A stretch of 64,000 nucleotides of DNA from Umbelopsis isabellina (taxonomy: Eukaryota; Mucoromycota; Umbelopsidomycetes; Umbelopsidales; Umbelopsidaceae): positions 496,001 to 560,000 of the forward strand of contig JAEPQZ010000004.1 in the NCBI GenBank assembly GCA_016758905.1. The letters are read 5' to 3'. The translations under genes and the position numbers were made by a program. The stretch's first letter is position 1, and every line of letters begins with the position of its first letter. The notes beneath the pieces are model-generated. The model was not told the DNA's origin. It did not search any database and saw only the letters and a program-made list of their open reading frames with translations. This document shows positions 1-11,549 of the stretch, one piece after another.

Positions 1-1
1 C

Positions 2-64
2 ACAAACATTGATACCGACTTGCCCATCACAATCAAAGGCATTGAAAAAGCATTACAAAGCTAA
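2..64 (+). CDS. Possible 3' end of an upstream gene (partial)
   Basis: Reading frame 2 is open from the window edge to a TAA at 62-64 and encodes about 20 residues ending in GIEKALQS. The stop is followed by AT-rich sequence and lies about 100 bp from the convergent stop of the URA5 gene, so it would fit as the tail of a plus-strand neighbour. Twenty residues are too few to name a family, and another frame is also open for a while, so this is a guess. Confidence 0.3.
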   Translation, partial: TNIDTDLPITIKGIEKALQS

Positions 65-166
65 TGTAGACCAGACAGTATCTAGATTAATTAATTTGGT
101 TTTTCTTTCTTTCTTAATTTCACACATTGCTATTATCACGTATAGATACATCTATATGGTCTAAAA

Positions 167-820
167 TTATTTCTTGACACCATATTGAGCCTTGTACTCT
201 TTCATTTGCTCGAGCTGTGGTCCATAAGTTCCCTTCTCAGTCATGAACTCGATGATGTGGTCCATTGTGATGATGGCAGACACGGGAACGCTGTTTTTCT
301 CCTCAACAGCTTGAATGGCACTCTTACCAGAGCCATCAGGTGCAATCTCAGCTCTGTCAACAGCGACGATAACACCAGAGAGCTTGGCATTAGCTTGCTT
401 GATGATCTCAATAGACTCATTGATAGCGGTTCCAGCGGTGATGACGTCGTCAACAACCAAGATCTCACCAACAAGAGGAGTACCAACAATGCTACCACCT
501 TCGCCGTGGTCCTTCTTCTCCTTACGGTTGAAAGAGTAGGGTGCATCAATTTGATGCTCGCTGTACAGAGCAATGGATGAAGCAACTACCAAGGGGACTC
601 CCTTATAGGCGGGGCCGAAAAGGACATCGTACTTGAAACCCTGGTCAAGAATGGCCGCGGAATAGAAGCGTCCAATGGAGGCGATGGATTTACCGCTGTT
701 GAACAAACCAGCGTTGAAAAAGTAAGGTGAGACTCGGCCAGACTTGAGGGTGAATGAGCCAAACTTCAGAACATCGTTGGCCAAACAAAATTCAATGAAT
801 TCGCGTTGATAGTCTTTCAT
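167..820 (-). CDS. URA5: Orotate phosphoribosyltransferase
   Basis: Single-exon gene, 217 aa. It transfers orotate onto PRPP to give orotidine 5'-monophosphate, the fifth step of de novo UMP synthesis, in the cytosol. The PRPP-binding loop ILVVDDVITAGTA lies near residues 120-132. The substrate-loop region (NRKEKKDHGEGG) and the FGPAYKG segment are also as expected for the family, and length matches fungal OPRTases. The frame is open another 56 codons upstream, but those residues look like translated leader. The start at 820 (MKDYQREFIEF) aligns with family N-termini. It is a stand-alone enzyme, not the animal/plant UMP synthase fusion. Mucoralean geneticists call this gene pyrF; loss gives uracil auxotrophy and 5-FOA resistance. 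Confidence 0.95.
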   Translation of the reverse strand: MKDYQREFIEFCLANDVLKFGSFTLKSGRVSPYFFNAGLFNSGKSIASIGRFYSAAILDQGFKYDVLFGPAYKGVPLVVASSIALYSEHQIDAPYSFNRKEKKDHGEGGSIVGTPLVGEILVVDDVITAGTAINESIEIIKQANAKLSGVIVAVDRAEIAPDGSGKSAIQAVEEKNSVPVSAIITMDHIIEFMTEKGTYGPQLEQMKEYKAQYGVKK

Positions 821-1395
821 TTCGAGCAAGCGGTAAGTGTATGTACTATATGTGGACTGAGTCGTAAAGGGGTTGGTATAATGTATCCCAACGGTGACAA
901 TAGAATGGTGAAAGAAAAGAAAAAAAAGGGTTTTTCTCGTGTGGTTCACCGCAGCTTTGATTTTTCGAGAAAAGCCGTCACATAGCATCCCAAATTTGAA
1001 TAAAGGTAAAGCTTATTTGCAAGGGCCAGCAGAGCTACCGTAATTAACGTCCAATATCATAGCTTTGATCTCCATGGATATCACAACACATATATTCTGA
1101 CAAGCGACAAGTGTAATATATATTTTTTTAAAAAAAAGGGAATGTTTCTTTTATTGTCGACCAGTGTGTTATACAATTTTTCGGTCTATTACTTTCCATT
1201 TGCGCTATAGCTAAAAATCAATTGATGCGAAGGTATATGTATATAAATTTAGATGGGATATTAAGAAAAAGAAGGAAGGTGCCCACAGTAATACAAAAGG
1301 AAAAATTCAAAAGCAGTTGCAAATGTGCCTTGTCTTGACTCAAAAGGCGTTGTTCGGCAATCAATGTTGATATGTCACTGGGGTAAACATGATTT
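821..1395. other. Spacer upstream of URA5
   Basis: Promoter and leader of URA5, then the 3' flank of the acidic-protein gene. A-runs lie at 917-927 and 1128-1137. No gene supported. Confidence 0.45.
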
Positions 1396-2788
1396 TCACC
1401 ATTCTTTGCCTTCTTTCCAGTCTCCACTCCAAAGATCATTTCCACTTGCAGGACGAGATGTGGGTCGTGGACTCAAATGAGCAGAAATAGACGATGTCTT
1501 GCGGTGATGTCCTCGTGCAGCCGAAGGGTGAAGTCGGTTTGACTTAGCATCGATTGTCGGGTCTTGTACAGGTGAGGTCATCAGTGGCTGTGGTTTAATG
1601 TCTGTAGAATAGAATCCAGCATTAGCTTCAATTGGTATAACATGGCATAGCGTAATAAACCTCTTGATATTAAAACTTACCGTTCTGGTGGAGCTATCAA
1701 TATCAATGAACGCGCCAAGCAGAACATGTAGGTTAGATAATGCTGCAGGTATTGCATGTCCGCCCAAATTAATCACTTACCGGTAGGATAGAATTTTTAG
1801 CTTGGCTCGACTTTGAGTTTGCTCTATACAGGATGACAAGAGCAAAAGCAACTGCAATCAACCAAAGTAGTGAATGATGACCGCTTGCTGAATGTTGCAG
1901 TTGCTTGTCAATGTGTTCTTCCTCTTTCCAATTTGAATCATCATCTATTTGTTGGGGATGATTTGTTTTTGGTTCATGATCGCCATTCCAGTCATGCTGA
2001 GGGGGTATATCTTGGCCAGCATCATCTGCGTCCGTATCCATCAGATTGCCTTCTTGTTCTTTCGTTTCATACTCGGCATTGGCATGAACTTGTTCAGAAC
2101 TCATAGGTGCTTTACCGTCATCAAAGGGCCCAGGGGCAGCGGCATGATCCTTTTGTGGAACAACTCCTGGCTGCTGATTCCAATTGACAGCGTTATCAGC
2201 TTCAGGCTCAATGTTTGGAGGGAAGTCATCATTGACTTCTCCCAAAGCATTCTTTTCCTCTTGGTGCAAGGTTTCGTCATCTGCTTCGCGTTCCTCCTCT
2301 TCCTCAGCGACTTCCTCATCGTCGTCATCATTGTCCTCTTCCTCCTCCTCCTGCTCCTCCTCCTCCTCATCATCATCGTCCTCCTCTTCGTCTTCCTCTT
2401 CGTCCTCATCCTCCTCATCCTCGCCATGTTCATGATCATGTTCGTCTTCATCCTCCTCATCGTCTTCATAATCTTCATCATCAACCAAGTCTTCCTCCAC
2501 TTCTTCAGCGTCTTCGTCGCCGTGATCAGCATTCGCCCATTCTGTTATTTCTTCGACTACCACTTTGGCATCATCTTCGTCAATGTGATTTAGTGATGAT
2601 GTAGCTTCTTCGTCTTCATCGTCTTCCAAAATGCTATTTTCTTCGTCATCTAAGAGTGCTTCAGGAACATCCTCGCCCGTCAGTTCCAGTTGGCGCTTAA
2701 CTAATTGTTGTGCTGGCTGTTCATCGGCCAGTGTGATGAATATGAACGAACACAGCAATAGCAAGCACCAATAATACTTTGAGTGCAT
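1396..2788 (-). CDS. Asp/Glu-rich type I membrane protein, unknown function
   Basis: I do not recognise a family. Exons on the minus strand: 2788-1781, 1693-1681 (13 nt) and 1601-1396, joining in frame to 408 aa. Residues 1-21 form a signal peptide (a hydrophobic LLLLCSFIFITLA core). A very long Asp/Glu-rich region follows, at its densest a near-continuous run of D and E around residues 90-165. A transmembrane helix (LLWLIAVAFALVILY) lies near 310-325, followed by a short, basic, Ser/Pro-rich tail ending GDWKEGKEW. The predicted topology puts the acidic part in the ER lumen or outside the cell and about 80 residues in the cytosol. A low-affinity calcium buffer in the secretory pathway is one possibility, from composition only. 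The two donors are GTAAGT and the first intron has a CTAAC branch point. The 13-nt exon is required to keep the frame. Confidence 0.7.
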
Positions 2789-3429
2789 TACTTGCAAGCA
2801 AACGGGGTGAAAATAATAAAGAAGGGAAAGGGAAAAGAGAGTTACAAGCTGGTCAAGCTCATCTGACTTTATTTTTTTTAAATCACAGTAGAAAAAAAAG
2901 AAACAAAGCTTCTTGTCCAATGTTGCACAAATTGAGCTCTTCAATTTAACTGGTAGCCTCTTTTCGCAACTAATTTTAACCAGCTAGTACATAGAGCCAC
3001 TTAAATTTTTCAACATCTTTGGCTCTTATACCATGCCTGCTTTAAACGCCTGCATGAGATATGTCACTTTGTCATTCGTGATACGCAATTAATAAAACAA
3101 TTCATTATTTATGCGTGGGAGCATCAGCTGCAAGGGCTAAAATGCATGCGCGTACTATTTGCATGTTTAAAGTTTACTGCGGGGAAAGAAAGGTAAAAAG
3201 GTGCATGTTGCTAAAGTAGCCTTATTGCAATTTACAAAGTTTTATAAGTCCAATAATAGAAAAGGTATTATGCATGATACGGCATGAAAGTTCTACAAAA
3301 TAGTGGTATTGCTCAAATAAAGGACGGGATAAAGGACGCGGGATTCTAAGAAAAAGATCTTGGAAATAGAGTTTTACAAGGAGAAAGTACATTTTAGGTG
3401 ACCAGGACGCACAAAATTGAAGTGTTTTT
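2789..3429. other. Spacer between KHA1 and the acidic-protein gene
   Basis: AT-rich; contains the promoter of the acidic-protein gene and the KHA1 3' flank. A short palindrome-like word (GCATGCGCG) at 3145-3153. Nothing further supported. Confidence 0.4.
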
Positions 3430-6383
3430 TCAAGCAGCGGTTTCGTTTGGACTAATAGCAGAAGCTTGGATAACCAATAAGCTAGCCTTGGTGGACATCA
3501 AAATCTGTGCAACACCGCCAAGCGCCTTGCCAAGCTCAGTGGCTCCGCCCTCAAGATCGCCATGGTCGGCGTTGAGACGCCGCCGTCCAACAATCACCAT
3601 GTCGCCTTCTTGAAGGTCTTGCACTACATGAATCAACTGTGCGTTGATCTTGGTCACTTGCAATTTTTGGTATTTCGGTATAGTGTCAACATGCTCTTCA
3701 TGCTCGGGAATGGCTTCATGTGTCAACTGTCCACCGCTAATAATGCCATCGTTGACCAGCGTTTCGAATAAGGTATCATCTGACGCAACGGCATCTATTT
3801 CTTGTAAATAGGTTTGAATGGATCGGACGCTAGGGTTACGGCTAGGGGTATATTTACTTCCGTCCTTGGGCTCTTCCATAGCTGAATTGTCCTTCATAAA
3901 GCGCACAATCAAGATTTTAGCAGAGCTAGCCTGCATACGTAAAGCGAATTTAAGAGCCTCGCGATCATCAGCACCGCCAAGAAATGGTATCACAATAGTT
4001 TTAGAATGCGCTGTCTTGGTATAACCTCGATCAACCAGTATGCCAACGGTGGTATGGCTGGTTTCAAGGACGCGTCGAATAAATGGAGCATCTCGTTCAT
4101 CATAGCCGTTTGTAATAGTTAAATCATTGGAAGAACCTTCGGAAGCATCAGTCCTAGACATAAACGTCCAGGGCAGAATGACTATATCGCTTTTGGCATC
4201 TTGAGCATGTCCTGTGACTACAGGAGCAAATTCACTTGGTGCGGATATATTGATATCATCGGTTACTTTGATGTCCGTAAGCTGAGCGAAAGTACGAAAC
4301 ACACTGAGCACAGAATCATTTTGCAGAGTATGTGTATCTTGGATCTTCATGACAGCAGATGAACGTTGACTCAACTCCACAATTCGAAGAGCATGTACTT
4401 CCAATTGGGTAATTGGCCATCGGTCAGGGTGCTGCAATGATTTGCGAAGACGTCGTTCACTACGAGCGTCTTGTTGTAACATTTGAAGCAATATCATCAT
4501 AGCAGGAACCGATTGTAATTTGTTGAGCGTCACCATCAAACGGTAAGTTTCCTGTTTAGGTTCCTGTTGTTGTGATAAGTCCAGCTGATATTTACTATCA
4601 ACATCGCCGCCGCCCCCTAATTCGCGCGCTCTTTGTCTTTGGTATGACTCTGGATACAGCCATATAACGACAGGTGTGGTCATGCACGTCGTGACAATAG
4701 CCATGACCACCATGATGACGAAGGCTACACACAGCAAAGTGAGTCAGTAAAAATGCCATGATGCTGGATGGAGAAAAATCTAAAAACCAGCAGGTAGCTT
4801 ACTCTGATCGTTTAATACTCCAGATTGTAGACCAATATTCAGTACGATTAATTCCACCAGGCTGTACAAAATATAAGGTTTCAGTGACGATGTTTTTAGA
4901 GTTTGAGAGTTGATCACAGCCACCAATAATCCATAAACGAAATGTCTACCACACTAACCCTTTACAATTCATCAAGAATCCAACCGTGAAAGACTCGCGC
5001 CAGTTCATGCCGTTAATTTTGGCCGCAGCTGTACATCCTGTGATTTTTCCAAAGCAAGCTACAAAAATGACAAGAAAAACATAGCCCCATACTTCGCCAG
5101 TGTCGAGCAGACCAATTTGAGTTTTGAGGCCAGATAATGCAAAGTACTAGTTATGTGGTACAAAATTAAACTTCCACTCACTAAACAAAGTTCATTGATG
5201 GCGAACGTGCCTCCCAAAAACTTACCAACGGCAGGAAAACAATGTTATTCATATCTTCGATTTTTTCAGTGATCCTGATGGCTAAACCTCCATCGTGAGG
5301 AATAACCACGCCAGCCAAAAAGCCTCCAAAAATGGGGTGAATGCCAATAATATCGGTTACAAACGCGGATATCAATACCATCAAAAGCGTCACCGTCATG
5401 ACCAGCGGAGTTGGGCCATTATCAAGCGAGCCGGTGTAGATGCAAAGGCGACGGTACAAAGGTCCCACGCCGAATATGAGCAATACGGAATACCCAACAG
5501 CACACAAGAATACCCATAACGCTGTGATGCCTCCGGAGGAATTCAATAACGCTACCACAAGAGCCAAAAGAACCCAAGCGGTGCAGTCATTCATCACACC
5601 AGCAGACATAGTGATAGCGCCTACATTTGTTTTCAACAGACGCAGCTCAGCAAGAATGCGGGCTAACACAGGAAAAGCCGTAATGGACATGGCAACGCCA
5701 AGGAAAAGCAAGTAGCTACCAAAGGGAATTGTATCGTCGTCTTGAAGTCGGTACAGGCCATAACTGACAGCCACACCCATAGCGAATGGAAGTGCCATGC
5801 CCACAATACCGACCGTCAAACTCTTGCGCATGTCTTGCTTGATAAGTCGAACGTCGACTTCCAAACCGACTTGGAATAAGAAGAATACAAGACCAATTGT
5901 AGAGATCAAGTTCAAGTAAGGCAGCGAGTCTTTTGGGAAAATGGTATCCATGTAATGGGGAATACGGCCCATAACAGACGGCCCAAGTATAATGCCTCCA
6001 ATAACTAATTTAAAGGGGAAAAAAATTAGAAAATATGTCCTTGGAAGCGACTTGCAATTGCACCAATGCCTCTTACCTTCAGCAATGACTCTGGGTTGTC
6101 TCATTTTGCCCAATGGTATAGCCAGCAGGCGGCAAGTGATGATGATAATGGAAGCCTAGAGTGGCGCCAAATGGTATTAGAAAAAATAAGGAGGCCAGGA
6201 GATATGCATAAGATTTCAATGGAAAATATCCCGCACGGCACAAATACCGCAAAAAAACTCTCCATTGACTTTTTGAACATGTACCTGAATGACAAACAGC
6301 ACAATAGGATCAGCTGAATTGTAAGTGGCAGGGTTCAAACCAGCCAGTACTCCCGCTTGAGGAGTTGTTTCGTTGACCGGCAT
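3430..6383 (-). CDS. KHA1: K+/H+ antiporter, CPA2 family (KHA1-type)
   Basis: Six exons: 6383-6285, 6155-6077, 6004-5226, 5146-4959, 4861-4803, 4724-3430; 832 aa, close to the 873 aa of yeast Kha1. The N-terminal half is a Na+/H+-exchanger domain with many membrane helices. Diagnostic segments are MRQPRVIAE, GGIILGPSVMG, LFLFQVGLEVD-like (here FFLFQVGLEVDV), GAITMSAGVMNDCTAW and GIHPIFGGFLAG. The C-terminal half (last exon) is a hydrophilic cytosolic region with two USP-like folds, including a VIVGRRRLNADHGDLEGG stretch typical of plant CHX and fungal Kha1 tails. It probably exchanges K+ for H+ in Golgi or endosomal membranes, so controlling lumenal pH. The start at 6383 (MPVNETTPQAGVLAGLNPATYN) matches the short Kha1 N-terminus, in which the phrase G-x-NP-x-x-YN recurs. 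Confidence 0.92.
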
Positions 6384-6986
6384 GTTCTCAAGAGGGAATG
6401 TGGAATGAGAAAGGAAGTGAAACACAATCAAATTAATTGTAGTTATTTGATTTAAAATTTATAGAGTAGTTTGAATGATCCATTGGGCGAATATCCCATC
6501 AATATGATTGGGAGTCCAATGGTGGCGGTTTGAAACTTTAAATACTGTTTTGACCCGTTGATTCACTCAGGCACCTGCAAATTTGGGTTGATCACCTATG
6601 AGCCAAGCAGGAATGATGCAAAAAAGGTCACAACTCCCATATCAAGCACATGTTATGTTATTTTATGCGCCATCATCGCAAAGCAACAAATTTGATTAAA
6701 AACGAAACACGTCAAATAAATACAGCATGATTGTAATTGAAAGTTATGTATTTTGAAAATGATGTTTCTATTTAACATGGTGGACATTATTACAATGCAT
6801 TTGGTAAAGGCGAACTTCTCTTGAGCTGGCACTTGCCAAAAAAAAAAAAAAAAGGGAGAAAATAGTGTTAAATCTAGGACGAGCTCTGGCTGCCCATATG
6901 ACAAAAAACACAGGAGTAAAACATGGTATTATAGGAATAATCTAAAGTTTCGATTGTTGGCATTTTTCATTCACCCCCGAGCGTGA
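6384..6986. other. Spacer between TRR1 and KHA1
   Basis: KHA1 promoter and TRR1 3' flank. A poly-A tract of about 16 lies at 6838-6853. No gene supported. Confidence 0.45.
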
Positions 6987-8243
6987 TCATTGAGGAGAAG
7001 CGGCAGGAACTTCGCCTTCAAGTTCATGTTCTGAAAGCCATCTTTCGGCGTCCAATGCAGCCATACATCCAGAACCGGCACTGGTGATAGCCTGGCGATA
7101 TCGCTTATCCTGCACATCACCAGCAGCAAAGAAACCTTCAACACTGGTCAAAGAAGAACCAGGTTGGGTGACAATGTAACCTTCGCTATCCAATTCGACT
7201 TGGCCCTTGACAAGAGAAGTAGCAGGCTCGTGGCCAATAGCGTAGAAAAGACCATTGACAGCCAATGACTTTTCTTCACCAGTGTTTGAATCCTTGATGG
7301 TGAGAGCATTCAATAATGATCCATCACCATGAGTGGCAGTAGCCTGGGTATTGAACAATACAGTGACCTTGGGATGACGAAGGAGGCGATCAGCCATGAC
7401 TTTGGAAGCTCTAAGCTTATCACGACGCACCAGCACGAACACGTGGGAGGCATCTGAACAAGAAAGTTCTGGTGTGAGTAATTTGTTTTTCTCTTTCCAT
7501 AACTCGCATGAACAACCCTAACTATATTGAAAATCCGCAAAAACTTACATTTGGTCAGGTATATGGCTTCTTCAGCAGCAGAATCTCCTCCACCGATAAC
7601 GGCCAAAGGCTTGTTACGGAAAATGGGGACAGCACCATCGCAAACAGCACAAGCTGAGATACCGTTTTGCCAGTACTTGTCTTCACCAGGCAAGAACATG
7701 CGCTTGGCTGAAGCTCCGGTTGAAAATACAAGGGCATCGGCTGTGTCTGTGGGTTCGGATTCATCCTCATTGCCTTCACGCCATAACTTGAAAGGACGTT
7801 GTGAGAGATCAACCTTAGCAATCGTTTCAGTGATGATTTCAGTGTTGAATCTCTCGGACTGGGCACGCATCTTGTCCATCAATTCTCCACCCAAGATACC
7901 CTCAGGGAAACCGGGGTAGTTCTCCACATCGGTGGTGGTGGTAAGTTGACCTCCAGGAGCAAATCCATTGGCCATCATACCTTCAAACATGGTGGGTTCG
8001 AGGTTTGCTCTAGCAAGATAGACAGCAGCAGTGTGGCCTGTAACGGTAATACAATAGTTTTAGTATGGGGATTTGTCCCTGACGAGTGTGTTCACGGTGG
8101 ACAAAAGTCCATAACCAATATTTACCTGCTGGGCCAGAGCCGATAATGGTGACTTTACGGTGATTAGCGGGCATATTGAGAGATGGTATGGTATGAAAGG
8201 CTCTTTTAACGGGTTGTGAAAGTCTAAAAAATCTAGAGTACAT
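6987..8243 (-). CDS. TRR1: Thioredoxin reductase (NADPH), possibly dual-targeted
   Basis: Exons 8243-8126 (or from 8174), 8037-7549, 7453-6987. FAD enzyme of the low-Mr type that reduces thioredoxin with NADPH. Counted from the inner ATG at 8174 the protein is 334 aa. The FAD motif GSGPAG is at 12-17, the redox pair CAVC at 146-149, the NADPH motif GGGDSA follows, and the second FAD-binding segment FAAGDVQD is near the C-terminus. The frame also has an ATG at 8243. That adds 23 residues ([20 protein letters not shown]...) with Arg, Ser and hydrophobic residues and no acid, a plausible mitochondrial presequence giving 357 aa. Budding yeast uses two genes (TRR1, TRR2); here one gene may serve both compartments through leaky scanning or alternative transcription starts, which is inference. 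No other copy is in the window. Confidence 0.95.
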
Positions 8244-8914
8244 CTGAATTGAGGGAATGCAACAAAGGACCCGATATTTATACAAAACCCGCCGGAAAGG
8301 AAGTTCGATTGTCTAATAGCCAGACAAGCCACCCTAAGGCAATTACTCAGCTGTTAACCAATCACAAGCGAGGAACTGAGTTTTAATGATTAGTAACGAC
8401 GAGAGCCATTGGACGTCAGGCACGCTGAGTGATGGAAATTGCTGGATTCCTCTCACACTCATTCTCAATTTGTCATATTTGCAATCCCGCAATTTTGCCG
8501 TTTATTGTGATAGATTTAAAGTATTTTACATCAGATCAAAAACCAAAAAATGTCAGCACTTCTTGTCACATCATATCACAACTACAACAACACGGCTACT
8601 TGGTTTTTTTTTCATCACTTGTTTTAACGTACTGGTGGGGTTTTGATCTTAGGGTATTATTTAGTATGATGTGAAATCAAAAAAAAATATATATATATAT
8701 ATATGTATATGTATATATTGCAAAATGTTGTGTATAAAAGTAAAAAGGAAAATAACGATGGAAATAAAAGAGCGTGGCGTGGGCTGAAAGAGTGCACAGA
8801 CTATTGGGGAAAATATCAGTGCGTGCAAATAGCAATGATAGGGGAGGGGGATTATATGCAAAATCTGTTGCAGGCAACCAACCATAAAAGAATGTAACGC
8901 AATCAAAGTTTGGT
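8244..8914. other. Spacer between TRR1 and SKT5
   Basis: Holds the TRR1 promoter and the SKT5 3' flank. It contains an AT microsatellite. Open frames on both strands at 8386-8918 show no homology or codon pattern and are taken as noise. Confidence 0.45.
8687..8718. repeat. (AT) and (TATG) microsatellite
   Basis: A perfect AT run at 8687-8704 continues as GTATATGTATATAT. It lies in the spacer between SKT5 and TRR1 and is preceded by seven A. Confidence 0.9.
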
Positions 8915-10432
8915 TCACATCACGACACAGTCATCGGCTTGGGAACCTCGTTTCTTCTTGTCCTTTGAATTTTCAGGGGCTTTACCTTGTAGCCGCTGGA
9001 TAGCTCGCTTGTCACCATGGGTGGCAGCTTTCTTGTACCATTCCATAGCTTCTTCGGCGTTCTTTGGAATACCAATACCGACCTCGGTGAAGTAGCCGAT
9101 GGCATATTCTGCTTTAGGCAGTTCCTTTTCAGCAGCACGTCTAGCCCACAAATAGGCTTGTTCGTCACTTTGGGGTAGAACCCCAGGGGATCCGACCAAG
9201 TACCAGGCGGTCAAAGCAAAGCAAGCTTCACGATGTCCTTGTTGTGCGGCAATGGTGTAATAATGTATGGATAAAGCGGCATCTTGTGGGCAGTTCAACT
9301 TTCCGTATTCGTAGCATTCACCCAGTCGGAAAGCAGACGGCGCATAGCCTAAATCGGCAGCTTGTGCATACAAGGTAACAGCGTATTCCAGGTCAGTGAA
9401 AACCACGTTGTCAATGCCACGTTCGTGAAGCAACGCCAATTCATGTAAAGCGTGTGGGTATTCGACTGTGGCCGCTTCAGCAGCTCTCTTGAGCCATTTG
9501 ACACCGTCTCTAGGGTTTTTGCTGATGCCCAACTCTCCGTTCAGCTCAGCCACTCCCAATCTGTACATGGCGCCAGGATGATTAAGAGTTGATGCTTTCC
9601 TAAACAAACATGGGTAGGCGTGTTAGATTTTTGCCAGTTATTTCCTTTCAGCATCTATACGCAAAATCATTTTGCTTGACCGTATTTACCTATAGAATTG
9701 CACAGCTTTAGCACTATCCTTTCGGCAGCCTAGCCCATCCTCATAGCACTTTGCCGCTCTAAATATGGAAAGTCTAAATCAGTTTGGGGCACATAAATTT
9801 AGTTACAGACTGGGTTGGCAAGGGCCTCACCTGTATGCAGCATCTGGATGGTGATGCTTGGTAGCTTGGACAAACAATGGGAAAGCCTTGTCAAATTCGT
9901 TTTTAGACTTTCTACTTAACAAAGCACTAGCGTACAGGTTGCCGAGATAATATTGAGATTCGGCGTGACCGCGCGCAGCTAATTGCTTTAGCAGCTTCTC
10001 AGCCTCATTCAAATACTCCCATCGAGCAGTGTCATTATCAACAATAGGCTTGGCAGCTTCAACCATAAAGACAGCAAAGTCACATTGAATATCAGGGTTG
10101 TTCGTCTTTTTAGCATTTTCTCTATACATATTGATGGTCTGTGAGTATGACAAAAGTGAAGCTTTGCTGCCTGGTTTTAAATGCGAATGATCGAGTAGCT
10201 GGTCGTTGGATAGCGTCATATTAGAAACGCTGGCTGCAGAAGAATGCGTTGGTGGTGTAGGTGACCTTGGACTGGCTGAATTTGATGCACTGGTTGGAGT
10301 ACTTGCTTCAGAATACATTGAACCTCTGTTCAAATTATTTTGAGTGTGGATGGGATTAAGCGTATCTTGATAGGATGATGGTACAGGGCCATGAGGTGGC
10401 GGCTGAGGAGATTGCTCAGCATGTTGCATCAT
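8915..10432 (-). CDS. SKT5: Sel1-repeat activator of chitin synthase (Skt5/Chs4)
   Basis: Exons 10432-9831, 9758-9690, 9599-8915; 451 aa. The N-terminal 90 residues are Ser/Pro/Gln-rich and disordered. From about residue 100 there are serial Sel1-like repeats, with the recurring pattern A-x-x-x-LG-x-x-Y-x-x-G and Y-x-x-AA (for example AFRLGECYEYGKL, YYTIAAQQGHREACF). The C-terminus CVVM is a CAAX box for farnesylation; yeast Skt5 ends in a nearly identical CVIM. The family activates class IV chitin synthase Chs3 and anchors it at bud neck or septum membranes. The protein is shorter than yeast Skt5 (696 aa), mainly in the disordered N-terminus. Two in-frame Met codons open the protein (MMQHAEQ); the first is chosen. 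The 5' flank is strongly pyrimidine-rich on the coding strand. Confidence 0.9.
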
Positions 10433-10643
10433 GATGTTGAGAGATGAAAGGAAGAGGGAGAGAAAGAGAGAGGGCTATTTTGAAAAAAAAGGTACGGAAA
10501 GAGAAAAATTAAAGCAGGCGAAGGGAAGGGCCAGGAAAAAAAAAATTTAAAGAGCGGGAAACGATTATCAAGCGAAATATAAGGGGACGGTTCTACCAAG
10601 AATAGCTCTTACATTTCGAATTCATCTCCAACACACACTCAAC
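10433..10643. promoter_or_regulatory. Divergent spacer between SKT5 and the TMEM14 gene
   Basis: A 211-bp spacer separates two divergent start codons, so both promoters lie here. On the plus strand 10437-10560 is nearly all purine (GAGAGA and GGAAA runs with short A tracts), meaning the SKT5 leader is pyrimidine-rich. No clear TATA box was seen. Confidence 0.5.
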
Positions 10644-11549
10644 ATGTCAGACACTCTTGGTTATTTATTTGGAAGTGTCGTGTTTCTAGGTGGTCTTCTT
10701 GGCTATGTTAAAGGTAAAATATGACATTTTACATTCTATTTTATGCCTCCGCATATAGTTATGGGTTTGTTGGGCCTTACGTAGTTAATACTACACGAAA
10801 AGCTGGGCTGGCTGGCTAACTAAATGGTAAACTTTTGTTTGGGCCCGCTTTTGCTGGTCTGAAAGAAGCCCTTGAGCAATCATACAGAACATATTAATTC
10901 TCAAGTTTCCTTCATATCCGAACCCCCTTCTAATCTTAAATATGTTGGGTATTCTTCAACCCTGCATGATTTGTCCCCAAATTTAGCTGGAAGTCTTATA
11001 TCGTTCATATCTGGCTCGGTGTTTGGTTCTTTGATCACTTTGGGTGCCTATCAAGTATCACAGAATCCCACCCGCGTAGGGTTCGCATTTGGTAAGCGAG
11101 GCTGAGGCCCATCATTTTTGGGGGAGGTTTTTTTTGGGATGAAGGACTTACGTGGCGGCGCCCATTATACTGGGGACCCTCATCCCCGCCCTTGGACTTG
11201 GATGGTTACTCATGACGTCTTTTGATAATTTAGCTGTATCGTTGGCGCTTCTAGTCGCAATGGGTATACGTTTTGCTAAAACAAAAGCTTTCATGCCAGC
11301 CGGTATGATATCTGTCTTCAGGTGCGTGCATGATTACCAATGTCTATTCATAAAGGCAAAGCAAAAATGCTATTTTTTATTTTGTTTTATTATAATACAT
11401 GGGAGGAAGAGGGGGTGAGCCAAATGAGAGGGTTATATAAAAAGAATCATATCACATTTCCTTGCCCTCATGGTTTTACTAATTTTTGCTCCTTGATCAC
11501 CTCCCACAGCCTCATCATGGCTGCACGTTACGGTATGCGATTGCTCTAA
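10644..11549 (+). CDS. TMEM14-family small membrane protein
   Basis: Four exons: 10644-10713, 10987-11091, 11234-11321, 11510-11549; 100 aa. The protein is mostly membrane: three or four short hydrophobic helices with the small-residue patterns typical of TMEM14 (UPF0136). These include GYLFGSVVFLGGLLGYVK at the start, AGSLISFISGSVFGSLITLGAY in the second exon, and the family signature RFAKTKAFMPAGMISV before the final helix. Family members sit in the mitochondrial inner membrane or ER/Golgi membranes; vertebrate TMEM14C aids protoporphyrin import for haem synthesis, and yeast YJR085C belongs here. Exact cargo in fungi is unknown. The introns are long relative to the exons, so no single open frame covers it and it is easy to miss. 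Confidence 0.88.

Noticed and set aside
2101-2593. Long open frames on both strands opposite the acidic-protein gene (Ser-rich, Leu/Ile-rich and Met/Arg-rich translations)
   Set aside because: They are shadows of the GAG/GAC/GAA repeat that encodes the polyacidic stretch; composition, not selection, keeps them open.
8386-8918. Possible genes in the TRR1-SKT5 spacer
   Set aside because: Frames of 60-86 codons run through A/T repeats and lack splice or family support.
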